Source: SZUA-254 sp031379665 | Lineage (GTDB): Bacteria; Bacteroidota; Ignavibacteria; UBA10030; SZUA-254 | Reading direction: 5' to 3' | Assembly: GCA_031379665.1 (NCBI GenBank) | Contig: JANNFI010000074.1 | Location: 14,165-78,164 of the forward strand | DNA length: 64,000 nt | In this document: positions 43,667 to 51,880 of the stretch, piece by piece | Layout of the letters: each line of letters starts with the position of its first letter | Numbering within the stretch: the first letter of the stretch is position 1 | Position numbers and translations under genes: made by a program | Notes under the pieces: model-generated | The model's input: only the letters and a program-made list of their open reading frames with translations | The model's database searches: none | What the model was told of the DNA's origin: nothing

Positions 43667-43844
43667 CGAATCCCCTTTTTTTGTTTTCCGGAGGCAATGA
43701 AGGGATAAAGGGGGGCGGGGCGTGTGTGATTTGTCACGCCGGGTGGGCGGTGTCACGCGATTGCGAGGATGGTGGCGAAAACGAACGGGAGAGGGCGTGA
43801 CTGCGGTCATGCCCCGCTTGGCCGCTGGGGGAGAGGGTGGGAAA

Positions 43845-44078
43845 TCAGGATTCCGGTTCGACGGTCAGGCTGGCCAATTCTAGCCCGTCCAGTCTGCCTC
43901 GCCCGCCTGCGCCGCCTTCGGCGACCAGCCGGACGGCGATGACCAACGGGTTGCAGCAAACCGCGCAATCCTCAACGAATTCCTGCTTTTCACCGCCGGT
44001 CGGGTCGATCAGCAATTCGTTCCGTTCCCCGCAAACAGGACAATCATATCCCGCCGTAATAAGGTCTGGAGCCTGCAT
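43845..44078 (-). CDS. CPXCG motif-containing cysteine-rich protein
   Basis: 77 residues. The zinc-ribbon-like motifs are CPVCGE near the N-terminus and DCAVCCNPL about 22 residues later, matching the CPXCG family (about 60-80 residues, unknown function, often beside metabolic genes in Proteobacteria). The four to five Cys suggest zinc binding. The ATG at 44076-44078 overlaps by two bases the ATG of the divergent pseudouridine synthase gene, the shared sequence being CATG. AGGACG upstream serves as binding site. The tail is Gly-rich and acidic. Confidence 0.75.
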   Translation of the reverse strand: MQAPDLITAGYDCPVCGERNELLIDPTGGEKQEFVEDCAVCCNPLVIAVRLVAEGGAGGRGRLDGLELASLTVEPES

Positions 44079-44781
44079 GAATCGTCGTCCTAAAAAAAGT
44101 GTGGAAACCGAACGGCCTGTAGGGCGTCGCCGACCTCCGGAAGAGCGGCGTGGACGGCCCCAGCCCGCGGACCCGCGGTATTTCATTTTCAACAAACCGG
44201 ACGGCGTGATGACGCAGTTCAGGCCGGTCCCCGGTAAACAGACCCTCTCGGATTTCGGCCCCTTCCCGCGCGACGTTCATCCGGTCGGCCGCCTCGACGA
44301 GGAGAGCGAGGGACTGCTCCTGCTCACCAACGACGGCATCATCCATCACCGACTCATCGAGCCAAAATTCGGACATCCCCGGACCTACCTCGTTCAAGTC
44401 GAGCGCGTTCCCGACGGCCGGGCCCTCGACAAACTCCGCTCCGGGGTGCCCATCGACGGCGAAAAAACCCTCCCGGCCGAAGCCCGACTGCTGAGCGCCG
44501 AGCCGGCACTCTGGCCGAAGCGCACCCCGATCCGTTTTAGAAAAACCGTTCCCACCGCGTGGCTCGAGATTACGCTGAGGGAGGGAAAGAACAGGCAGGT
44601 GCGGAAGATGACAGCGGCGGCCGGTCATCCCGCCCTTCGCGTGGTGAGGATCGCGATCGGTTCGCTCATCCTCGACGACCTCGGTCCGGGTGAATCGCGT
44701 CCGCTGACCGGCGCCGAGGTCAGGGCCCTGGCCGAAAGCCTGGGGGCCACCCCCCTCCCACTCAAAGGTCGTAGAACCTGA
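44077..44781 (+). CDS. 23S rRNA pseudouridine synthase, RluE/RsuA-type
   Basis: 234 residues. After a basic N-terminal tail, the catalytic domain starts at RYFIFNKPDGVMTQF. The active-site Asp lies in HPVGRLDEESEGLLLLTNDG, and GKNRQVRKMTAAAGHPALRVVRI marks the RNA-binding end. The absence of an S4 domain and the NKPxGV start fit RluE, which modifies U2457 of 23S rRNA in Escherichia coli; RluB/RluF-like alternatives normally carry S4. CTGGAG lies 5 bases before the ATG. The last 20 bases overlap the convergent DinB-like gene. Confidence 0.9.
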   Translation: MNRRPKKSVETERPVGRRRPPEERRGRPQPADPRYFIFNKPDGVMTQFRPVPGKQTLSDFGPFPRDVHPVGRLDEESEGLLLLTNDGIIHHRLIEPKFGHPRTYLVQVERVPDGRALDKLRSGVPIDGEKTLPAEARLLSAEPALWPKRTPIRFRKTVPTAWLEITLREGKNRQVRKMTAAAGHPALRVVRIAIGSLILDDLGPGESRPLTGAEVRALAESLGATPLPLKGRRT

Positions 44782-45307
44782 GGTCGATGCCCTTCCGGAG
44801 CTTCGTGATGTAGATGACCTGGCCGAGGTGCTGTGAGAAGTGTTCGACGACGTGGGATATCGCGTCGAGACAGGTCACCTCGTACACCTGGAAATTCCGC
44901 ACTTCGAGCAGACGCGACGGGTCGAACCGGGCGAGCGTGGCGTCTGCTTCGCCCAGCGTCCGCACGATCCGGTCGACGAGTTCTTTCCGCGACACGGGGC
45001 CCCGCTCCGAGAATTCCGCGTTCCGGTTCCGAGCATCGGGGGTGCCGCCGAGCCCAGAATTGATCCACTGCCCGACGTTACCCGCGAGGTGGAGCACCAG
45101 GTTACCCACACTGTTGGCGCTCTCGTGGGGGCGCCACCAGATATCCTCGTCGGTAAGTTCGTCGAGGCACCGGATGAGCCTCGGGAGATATTCATCCGTC
45201 AGCCGGCGACGGCTGTAGGAGAGGAATGCCGCGCCGGTGTCGGTCGCGCCGCCTGTTTCGCTCGCGTCGCCCGCGGTGCCCGCGGACTTACCTGGGCCTG
45301 TCGTCAT
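44762..45307 (-). CDS. DinB-like (DUF1572-type) protein
   Basis: 181 residues. A Gly/Thr-rich N-terminal tail (1-25) precedes a four-helix DinB fold: YLPRLIRCLDELTDEDIWWRPHESANSVGNLVLHLAGNVGQW, then HVVEHFSQHLGQVIYI. The three histidines usually bind one metal ion. DinB-like proteins include thiol transferases dependent on bacillithiol or mycothiol; the actual function here is open. Its start overlaps the end of thiL by 20 bases, so it is translated from the thiL mRNA, and its end overlaps the convergent synthase gene. Confidence 0.85.
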   Translation of the reverse strand: MTTGPGKSAGTAGDASETGGATDTGAAFLSYSRRRLTDEYLPRLIRCLDELTDEDIWWRPHESANSVGNLVLHLAGNVGQWINSGLGGTPDARNRNAEFSERGPVSRKELVDRIVRTLGEADATLARFDPSRLLEVRNFQVYEVTCLDAISHVVEHFSQHLGQVIYITKLRKGIDLRFYDL

Positions 45308-46382
45308 GTTTCGCTCCTGCGTTTGAAAAATGGTTCCACCCGCCCGGTTCGAGCGGCGTCCTGTTGCCGTCCTCCCTTTCGTACGTCACCCCTTGTTCCT
45401 TCTCCACGATCCTGCCTACGACCGACACGTCGTCGGTGAATTCCTCGAGCTTCGCGTATTCCCCGTCGCTCAGCGTGAAGAGCAGTTCGTATTCCTCGCC
45501 GCCGAAGAGGGCATAGTCGGTGGGGGCGTCGCCGAACTCGGAGGCGATCTTCTGGGTGATGGCCACCACGGGAAGGTTCCGTTCGTAAACGGCCGCACCG
45601 ACGCCGCTCTCACGGCAGATGTGGTGGACCTCAGAGGCCAGACCGTCGCTGACGTCGATCATCGCGTTCACCCTGACCTTGTCGTTGATCAGCGCGATGA
45701 GGTCGGTGCGCGGTTTCGGCAGGAAGTGGCGCTCGAGGGCGGGCGCATACGGTTCGAGGTTCGGGGTGAACGTACCTCCATCCTTCCCCGAGAGGAACCG
45801 TTCCTTCTCCCGTTGGAGGACCTTGAGCCCCGCGACCGAGGAGCCGAGGTGCCCCGAGACGCAGAGGTAATCCCCCTCGACGGCGCCCTTCCGGAAGATG
45901 AGATGTCGTTCGTCGGCCTCGCCGGTCGTCGAGACGGTGATGGTGAGGTTGCCGGCGGAGCCGGTGGTATCGCCTCCAACCACGACGTATGCATAGGCCT
46001 TCATCGAGGCGGCGATCCCGGCGTAGAGCTCCTCCACCATCGGGATCGTGACCTTGCCGGGGAGCGAGATCGCCACCGTTGCAAAACGTGGTACTCCCCC
46101 CATCGCGGCGATGTCGCTCAGGCCGGCTGTCATCACCTTCCAGCCCAGGTGCTTCATCGAGGTGAAGGTGAGGTCGAAATGGATTCCCTCCGCAAAGGTG
46201 TCGGTGGAGAGGAGCTGGACTTTCCCGGGGGTCGGCCGGTAGACGGCCGCGTCATCCGAGATGCCGAGCACGAGGCCCTGGGACGGTCCCGCGCCTGGCG
46301 GCGCATCGCCGACGATTTGCCTGATCCGTTCGATCAGTTCGAATTCTCCGATGGAGGATATTTCCGTTTCACGAGAAGGCAT
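45288..46382 (-). CDS. thiL: thiamine-monophosphate kinase
   Basis: 364 residues, somewhat longer than the usual 320-350. It phosphorylates thiamine monophosphate to the diphosphate, the final step of cofactor synthesis. The AIRS-like fold is shown by GEFELIERIRQIV, the metal site GISDDAAVYRP, STDTFAEGIHFDLTFTSMKHLGWK and VVGGDTTGSAGNLTI, later DVSDGLASEVHHICRESGVG and FGGEEYELLFTL. It is cytoplasmic. An 88-base gap separates it from the TlpA-like gene upstream, so the same transcript may continue. No other thiamine gene is in the window. Confidence 0.95.
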   Translation of the reverse strand: MPSRETEISSIGEFELIERIRQIVGDAPPGAGPSQGLVLGISDDAAVYRPTPGKVQLLSTDTFAEGIHFDLTFTSMKHLGWKVMTAGLSDIAAMGGVPRFATVAISLPGKVTIPMVEELYAGIAASMKAYAYVVVGGDTTGSAGNLTITVSTTGEADERHLIFRKGAVEGDYLCVSGHLGSSVAGLKVLQREKERFLSGKDGGTFTPNLEPYAPALERHFLPKPRTDLIALINDKVRVNAMIDVSDGLASEVHHICRESGVGAAVYERNLPVVAITQKIASEFGDAPTDYALFGGEEYELLFTLSDGEYAKLEEFTDDVSVVGRIVEKEQGVTYEREDGNRTPLEPGGWNHFSNAGAKHDDRPR

Positions 46383-46469
46383 TGCGCGGAATGCTATGAC
46401 GAGTTACGATATGGGGGCGAACGCCGTGGAGCCGCCGCCCCGGACGACGAATCGGGACCGGAAGGGTGA

Positions 46470-47018
46470 TCAGAGGAGCGGGGCGATCGCCTCTTCGAGT
46501 TGGGCCCTGGTCCTGATGCCCACGATGGTCTTTATGATGTTCCCCTCCCCGTCGATGAGAAAGGAGGTCGGCATCATCCGGACATTGTTGAACGCGTCCT
46601 CCATCTCCTGCGAGGAGATGACGATCTGGTATGGGATGGAGAACTCGCGGACGAAGTCTGCGACGAGTTCCACGGCGTTCGGTGTCCGGTCGGTGGCGAC
46701 ACCGATGATACGGAAACCCCGGTCGACGTACTTGCGGCTCAATTCAACGAGGTCGGGGAGTTCCTTCTTGCAGGGGGCGCACCACGTCGCCCAGAAATTC
46801 ACGAGCGTCACCTTTCCGCGCGACTCATCGAACCTGGCCTCGGTCCCGTCAGGGTTCTTCCAGGTGAAATCGGGCGCGCGCGCTCCCCGTTCCGTGACGA
46901 CGAGGACCTGCGCGACGTTCGCCGGGAGGTCGGCGGCCGGTTTCCCGCCTCCGCACCCTGCAAACGACAACATCAGGACAAAGCACGCCGCCGTCGCGGA
47001 GTTTCTCAGGGAGATCAT
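46470..47018 (-). CDS. TlpA/ResA-like thioredoxin lipoprotein
   Basis: 182 residues: a lipoprotein signal (CFVLMLSFAGC, Cys22), then a thioredoxin-like domain with Trp79-Cys80-Ala-Pro-Cys83 and the cis-proline region RMMPTSFLID. Such proteins reduce or exchange disulfides in the periplasm, often for cytochrome c maturation. Its ATG overlaps the stop of the anti-sigma gene (ATGA), so it belongs to the sigma/anti-sigma operon. That suggests thiol or envelope stress as the signal, by inference. No cytochrome maturation genes are next to it. Confidence 0.88.
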   Translation of the reverse strand: MISLRNSATAACFVLMLSFAGCGGGKPAADLPANVAQVLVVTERGARAPDFTWKNPDGTEARFDESRGKVTLVNFWATWCAPCKKELPDLVELSRKYVDRGFRIIGVATDRTPNAVELVADFVREFSIPYQIVISSQEMEDAFNNVRMMPTSFLIDGEGNIIKTIVGIRTRAQLEEAIAPLL

Positions 47019-47854
47019 CGGGGGGGCGTGCCGGTCAGGTTGGCGACGAGGAGGTCGCGGTTCATGTCCGCGACCGCGGTACAGAGCGTCGAGTCGGCGA
47101 GCCACATCGCCAGATTGCAATCGGTGATGTTGCCCGCGAAGAACCACCCGGAGCGGCGGAGTTCGGCGAGCGCCGCTGCAGGGATGAAACGTGTCGTGCC
47201 GCCGACGAGCTTTCGGGCGTCGGTCTGGCTGATGTAAATAAAATGCCCGTCATGTTCGTAGATGACGTGGGCCGTGGTTTCGTCGTCGGCCGCGGAATAT
47301 TGCCCACCCACGAGGCGGAACTCTTTCATCGAAGGGACCTGGATGCGGAAGTGCACGCGTTTTTCCAGAAACGTCCTCACCTCTTCAGGCTTCTCCGATT
47401 TGAGGCCAGGCGTCAGCCGGCCTTCGATCACCTCGTCGAAGCTGTTGAAGCTCTCCGTCACCACGCTGCCATCGAACGGCCTGGTGTGGTTGTGGGGCGC
47501 CTTCTTCGTGAGAATCGTGAACGCGACGAGCGCGATGCCGAGCGCTCCGGCGAAGGCGAGGGGGATGCGCCAGCCGGTGAGGCCGAACATTCCACCGACC
47601 CGGCCGGTCGTCGGGAGGCCCGCGGAGGAGATGTCCCCCAGTATACGGCGCCTGAGATCGTGTGGAGCGTGGATCTTCCTGACGTGTCTCCGGACCGACG
47701 CCTTCGTCCCCTCGACGAGGGAGAGTTCAAAACGGCAGAGCCGGCAGCGGCTGAGGTGCGATTTGAGCGGGGTGTCGAATTTCGGGTCGAGTTGCCCGTC
47801 GACGGAATCGCTTATGTATGTTGACGCTTCGACGCAGGTTATATCAATTTCCAT
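47015..47854 (-). CDS. membrane-bound zinc-binding anti-sigma factor
   Basis: 279 residues. The N-terminal cytoplasmic part has the ZAS motif His-x3-Cys-x2-Cys (HLSRCRLC) after a conserved Cys (ITCVEAS), then a membrane helix (IPLAFAGALGIALVAFTIL) and a periplasmic domain with EVRTFLEKRVHFRIQVP and DETTAHVIYEHDGHFIYISQT. ZAS proteins hold ECF sigma factors inactive until the zinc or the fold changes. Placed 34 bases behind an ECF sigma gene, it is almost surely the cognate partner. The signal sensed by the outer domain is unknown. Confidence 0.87.
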   Translation of the reverse strand: MEIDITCVEASTYISDSVDGQLDPKFDTPLKSHLSRCRLCRFELSLVEGTKASVRRHVRKIHAPHDLRRRILGDISSAGLPTTGRVGGMFGLTGWRIPLAFAGALGIALVAFTILTKKAPHNHTRPFDGSVVTESFNSFDEVIEGRLTPGLKSEKPEEVRTFLEKRVHFRIQVPSMKEFRLVGGQYSAADDETTAHVIYEHDGHFIYISQTDARKLVGGTTRFIPAAALAELRRSGWFFAGNITDCNLAMWLADSTLCTAVADMNRDLLVANLTGTPPR

Positions 47855-47888
47855 TCGGTTTTTTCATTGGTGTGCCCAAGGGGTATGT

Positions 47889-48461
47889 TCAGTCTCCGGA
47901 ACCGTCGACGAATCCGTGCTTGCGGGCGTAGTCGATAAGCATCGTGCGGAGGATCTTTCTTCCGCGGTGAAGGCGCGACCGCACCGTCCCGATCGGACAA
48001 TCGACGAATTCGGCGATCTCCTCGTAACTCAACCCTTCGATGTCGGAGAGTATCACCACCGTGCGGAACTCCTCCGGGAGCGATTCGAGCGCCCGGGTGA
48101 CGTCGTCCTCGAGGAGCCCCCCGAAGATCTTTCGCTGAAGGTCGTTTGAGTCCGCGGACTCCGCCTTGATGGAATTGTAGAAATTCTGAATGTCGTCATA
48201 ATCAACGGTAGCCGGCTCTTTCGCCTCCTTGCGATACTTGTTGATGAAGGAGTTTTTCATTATCCGGAACAGCCATGCCCGGATATTGGTTCCCTTTTCG
48301 TATTTATCCCAGAATCTGAAGGCTTTGAGGTAGGTCTCCTGGACCAGGTCGGAGGCGTCGTCCGGATTCGCCGTCATCCGGAGGGCGTAATTATAGAGGA
48401 TGTCCATGTGAGGGACAGCTTCTTTCTCGAACTCGGCGTTTTTCTGGAGATCCATGGACAT
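47889..48461 (-). CDS. ECF-type RNA polymerase sigma factor
   Basis: 190 residues: sigma region 2 (about 15-90; LYNYALRMTANPDDASDLVQETYLKAFRFWDKYEKGTNIRAWLFRI) and region 4 (130-180; LPEEFRTVVILSDIEGLSYEEIAEFVDCPIGTVRSRLHRGRKIL). The sequence fits the SigR/RpoE-like ECF groups regulated by zinc anti-sigma factors. It leads an operon with its anti-sigma factor and a TlpA-like thioredoxin. AGGGG stands upstream of the ATG. The 167-base gap upstream holds a GACGACC-GGT-GGTCGTC inverted repeat (48486-48502); no housekeeping promoter was recognised there, so autoregulation is possible. Confidence 0.93.
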   Translation of the reverse strand: MSMDLQKNAEFEKEAVPHMDILYNYALRMTANPDDASDLVQETYLKAFRFWDKYEKGTNIRAWLFRIMKNSFINKYRKEAKEPATVDYDDIQNFYNSIKAESADSNDLQRKIFGGLLEDDVTRALESLPEEFRTVVILSDIEGLSYEEIAEFVDCPIGTVRSRLHRGRKILRTMLIDYARKHGFVDGSGD

Positions 48462-48628
48462 TCGCTGGCCCCTGTTTGATTGGTAGACGACCGGTGGTCG
48501 TCATATGTTGCGTCGCCACGACTTTCGATACCTGGAATCAAAAACTCAGAGGCCTGGGGCAGGGATAATCATATCTGAATGATACGAATCGGGGTTGAGA
48601 TTAGCAATGGTTCGTCCGCTGGGATCAC

Positions 48629-49756
48629 TCAGGTCTTGAAGAGGTATGCCCCCTCGAGTTTTTTCACACTTTTACCGTCGTGGACGACGTACTCCCAGGG
48701 GCCACGGATGGCGCCCGACCCGTATTCGCCCTTCCGGTTGATGGCGTAAAACTTCACGTTGTGTTTGAACCGGCCGTCGGCGTCGACGAGGCGGCGTTCC
48801 CGTTGCCTTTCGTTGATGCGTTTACAGGCGAGGAGACAGGCCTCTTCGGGAGATTTGCCCTGCCGCATCCATTCGACGACCATCACCGAGCTGCAGTTCA
48901 GGAGGTTGGCTTCGCCCCTACCGGTGGATCCGGCCGACCCGACCTCGTTGTCGCAGTAGAGACCCGCTCCGATGATGGGGGAATCCCCGACCCTTCCCGC
49001 GATTTTGAAGGCGAGCCCGCTCGTGGTGGTGACGCAGGAGAGGTTGCCGGCGGCGTCGAGCGCGCTCATATGGATTGTGCCGTAGGTCCTGAGGTTCTCG
49101 TCGAACATCTGTCCGATGCCGTCGTCGCCAATGCCGTGGGGCGGAAGCCAGTCGTCCTCCGCGTTCATCGTCTCTTTCCACTTGAGCCAGATCTCCCTCG
49201 CCTTGTCGGTGAGGAGGTTCTCCTCGGGGATACCGTGGGCTTTCGCGAACCTGAGCGCGCCGTCTCCGACGATCAGAACGTGGTCGCTGCGCTCCATCAC
49301 GAGTCGCGCGATCTTCGACGGGTTCTTGATGTTCCGGATCGCGGCCACCGCGCCGCCCCGGATCGAGGGGCCGTGCATCACCGCCGCGTCGAGCTCGACC
49401 ACGCCCTCCTCGTTCGGAAGGCCGCCGTACCCGACCGACGTGTCTTCCGGGTCGTCCTCCACGATGTTCACTCCGGCGATGATCGCGTCGAGCGCGTCGG
49501 AGCCGGACCCGATCATCGACATCGCCTTCTCCGCGGCCGCGACGCCGTTGGCGCTCGTAATAAGCACCGGAGCGCCGGCGGCCGATTGCGGGGCGGGTCC
49601 GCCGGAGGCCGGACCGGTGTTCGGTGCGGCATCGCTGTTCGGAGCCGGCTGACGAGGCGACGCCTGCGCTCCGCCGGTGTGCAACCCGCCGGCAAGCATC
49701 GCGCCGCCGCTGAACGCGGCGGTCCTGAGGAAATCACGTCTGCGAAGTCGTGGCAT
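48629..49756 (-). CDS. N4-(beta-N-acetylglucosaminyl)-L-asparaginase, Tat-exported
   Basis: 375 residues. A twin-arginine signal (LRRRDFLRTAAFSGGAMLAGGL) is followed by a Pro/Ala/Gly-rich linker (30-60) and the Ntn-hydrolase glycosylasparaginase fold: DTSVGYGGLPNEEGVVELDAAVM, then the autoprocessing site before Thr in YGTIHMSALDAAGN, and STGRGEANLLNCSSVMV. It removes asparagine from GlcNAc-Asn after self-cleavage. Export fits a role in using glycoprotein fragments. The ATG at 49756 with AGGAATGAC upstream is clearly the start. A promoter (49782-49810) overlaps the terminator of the upstream gene. Confidence 0.9.
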   Translation of the reverse strand: MPRLRRRDFLRTAAFSGGAMLAGGLHTGGAQASPRQPAPNSDAAPNTGPASGGPAPQSAAGAPVLITSANGVAAAEKAMSMIGSGSDALDAIIAGVNIVEDDPEDTSVGYGGLPNEEGVVELDAAVMHGPSIRGGAVAAIRNIKNPSKIARLVMERSDHVLIVGDGALRFAKAHGIPEENLLTDKAREIWLKWKETMNAEDDWLPPHGIGDDGIGQMFDENLRTYGTIHMSALDAAGNLSCVTTTSGLAFKIAGRVGDSPIIGAGLYCDNEVGSAGSTGRGEANLLNCSSVMVVEWMRQGKSPEEACLLACKRINERQRERRLVDADGRFKHNVKFYAINRKGEYGSGAIRGPWEYVVHDGKSVKKLEGAYLFKT

Positions 49757-49781
49757 GTCATTCCTGAAGGCTGTTGCCGGA

Positions 49782-49810
49782 AATGTATGAAGACGGGCCC
49801 CGAGAAGCAA
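49782..49810 (-). promoter_or_regulatory. possible promoter of the glycosylasparaginase gene
   Basis: Minus strand TTGCTT (49805-49810), 17-bp spacer, TACATT (49782-49787). It begins inside the T-run of the upstream terminator, an economical junction. Confidence 0.4.
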
Positions 49811-49848
49811 AAAAAATCCTCCCGCTCCGCAGGTGCGGGGCTGGAGGA
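49809..49848 (-). terminator. rho-independent terminator after the four-repeat secreted protein gene
   Basis: On the minus strand TCCTCCAGCCCCGCA pairs with TGCGGAGCGGGAGGA across a 2-base centre (two imperfect positions), followed by eight T. It lies 53 bases after the stop at 49901. Confidence 0.85.
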
Positions 49849-49900
49849 CCGCTTCCAAAGGAAGAGTTATGCGGCTCTCTCCCGGTAATCCAAGGTCAGG

Positions 49901-51694
49901 TCAGTCGTCGGCGTATAAGGTGATTCCGTACATCGTGGGATCGTCCGGCGGGTCGGAGTTCCAGTCGTTGAAGGAGTGCGAATCGTCGGTCTGGAAGTGC
50001 AACGTGTAGGTGCCGGCTTCGAGGACGATCGTCGTGTTCACCATCCGGTTCTTCTTGTCTCCACCCGCGTGGAATGTGGTCGCGTAGGTCATCTCCCACG
50101 TGGTCTCACGCCCATTGGCATTCTCGATCCAACCATAATCGTACATTTCGTGGTTCTGTCCCTCGCCGAGGGCGTAGACGCGGACTTGGGTCCGTTTCTT
50201 GAGTGTGAAGGACGTCTCCCGATTCTCGCCGTCACGGATCCGGACGATCTGGGCGAGCACGCCGGCCCCGGCCGCGTCACCGCCGGTGGTAAAATTCGCC
50301 TTGCTGAAATTCTCAGGCGCAGCGTAGATCGTGATGCCGTAGTGTTCCTCGTCGATCGGGGGATCGCTGTTCCAGTCGTCGTAGGCGTGTGAACCGTCGG
50401 TGGCGTAAAAGACGGTAAAGGTCCCGGCCGGGAGGGTCACGATCTCGTCCGCCATCCGGTTCTTCTCGTCACCGCCAGCGGGCTCGGTGCCGTCGGGATC
50501 CATCGACCAGACCTTTTCCCTCGTCCTGGCGTTGATGATCCAGCCGCGATCGGCCATTTCACTGCGCGAGTACATCCTCTCGCCCACGGCGTAAATTCTA
50601 AGAGAGCTTTCCTTCTTCAAGGTGAATGTCGAAGACCGGAACTCCTCGTCGCCGATCCCGGTGAGCCGGATCAGCGCTTCGTCTTTCTCTTCGCCCGAGG
50701 TGAGCGAGATGCTCCCGGCGTCCTTCGGGTCGCTGAGAAACATCGTGATGCCATAATTGAGCGGGTCGTCGGGAGGGGCCGCGTTCCAGTCGAGGGGGGA
50801 ATGCGAATCGTCCGAGATATAATTGAGCACATAGTCGCCGGGTGCCAGTTCAACCTTCCCGTCGAATACGATGTTCTTCTTCGCTCCCCCGGCGGGGGCG
50901 GAGTTTCGCTTGTCCATGGCCCAAACACGGTCGCGGGTTTTCCGGTTGATGATCCACCCGTAATCGGCGACGTCGCGGTTGTTGCCGAGCTCGCCGATGC
51001 AATAGAGTCCAACCGTGACGGGGTTCTTCACCTGGAGGCCGGTGCGGACGCGCACCTTTTCACCCGCGCCGATCGACTTGAAGACGACGTTCTTCCGCTC
51101 GCGCGGCGGGGTGAACGTCGAGTGCTGGACTTTGTCGTCGAGGGCGATCTCGATTCCCCAGAGTTTCGAACGCTCCTTCCAGGCCTTCGCCGCGTCTTCG
51201 TCGAAGAAATCCTCGAACCAGGAGAAGACGCCCCGTTTCTTTGCGTCGCCGCTCCCGGTATTGGTCTCGCGCCGGTCGATGTTGACATAGTAATTCGAAA
51301 ACCAAGACGAGGAGCCGAACGCGTACGCGACGAAGTAGACTTCGTAGTCACCCTTCGGAAGGTCGATCGATTCCTCGAACTCCCTGCCCATCTTGACCTT
51401 GTCGGTGTTCCGCAGGTCCATCGTCCAGACGCGTTCGCGCGTCGCGGCGTCGATGATCCACCCGTACGCGAACATCCCCATCTCACTCATTTTCTTGTTG
51501 TCGATCCCGTCCCCGAGGGCTTTAATTTTTAACGAGGCGTCGCCTTTCAGGGTCAGACCGGAGTATTTCAATTCCTTCTCCACGAAATCGCGGAGAGAGA
51601 CGACGGTTTTTTCCCCCGCGCCGGCGATCTGCGAAAATACGAGGCCGGCGAGGAGGAGCGTAGGTAATGTCCTGAGATTGCGGGTACTTATCAT
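49901..51694 (-). CDS. secreted protein with four tandem repeats of an unassigned domain
   Basis: 597 residues: signal peptide (about 1-27), a short domain (VVSLRDFVEKELKYSGL), then four repeats of roughly 110-150 residues. Each has a strand STFTLKK or similar, an R(I/V)YA-GE turn, YGWI-NA-TRE-VW-M, then AGG-KKNR or similar, a V-L-AG-Y segment, and, in the last three, DDSHS-DWNS-PPDDP-YGIT. The first repeat is divergent and has a long insert (about 120-160). The repeated Asp/Asn/Trp pattern suggests a beta-sandwich with ligand or calcium binding, but I know no matching family. No T9SS tail, so periplasmic or an outer-membrane associate. GGAAGG precedes the ATG. A terminator follows. Confidence 0.75.
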   Translation of the reverse strand: MISTRNLRTLPTLLLAGLVFSQIAGAGEKTVVSLRDFVEKELKYSGLTLKGDASLKIKALGDGIDNKKMSEMGMFAYGWIIDAATRERVWTMDLRNTDKVKMGREFEESIDLPKGDYEVYFVAYAFGSSSWFSNYYVNIDRRETNTGSGDAKKRGVFSWFEDFFDEDAAKAWKERSKLWGIEIALDDKVQHSTFTPPRERKNVVFKSIGAGEKVRVRTGLQVKNPVTVGLYCIGELGNNRDVADYGWIINRKTRDRVWAMDKRNSAPAGGAKKNIVFDGKVELAPGDYVLNYISDDSHSPLDWNAAPPDDPLNYGITMFLSDPKDAGSISLTSGEEKDEALIRLTGIGDEEFRSSTFTLKKESSLRIYAVGERMYSRSEMADRGWIINARTREKVWSMDPDGTEPAGGDEKNRMADEIVTLPAGTFTVFYATDGSHAYDDWNSDPPIDEEHYGITIYAAPENFSKANFTTGGDAAGAGVLAQIVRIRDGENRETSFTLKKRTQVRVYALGEGQNHEMYDYGWIENANGRETTWEMTYATTFHAGGDKKNRMVNTTIVLEAGTYTLHFQTDDSHSFNDWNSDPPDDPTMYGITLYADD

Positions 51695-51880
51695 TTACCT
51701 TCCAGTGAAATCGTTCAATTCGACAGGGTAGATCTGGATCGATCCGGGTTGCCCTTTCCAACAGTGATACGAAAGGAGGGACCCCATTGTTTCGATGCGT
51801 GATGGATAATCCTTGATTCCGGCCGGATTGGGGGATATTATTCAGGGTCGGAGGAAGTCGCGGTCGAAAATTCGCGAAAA

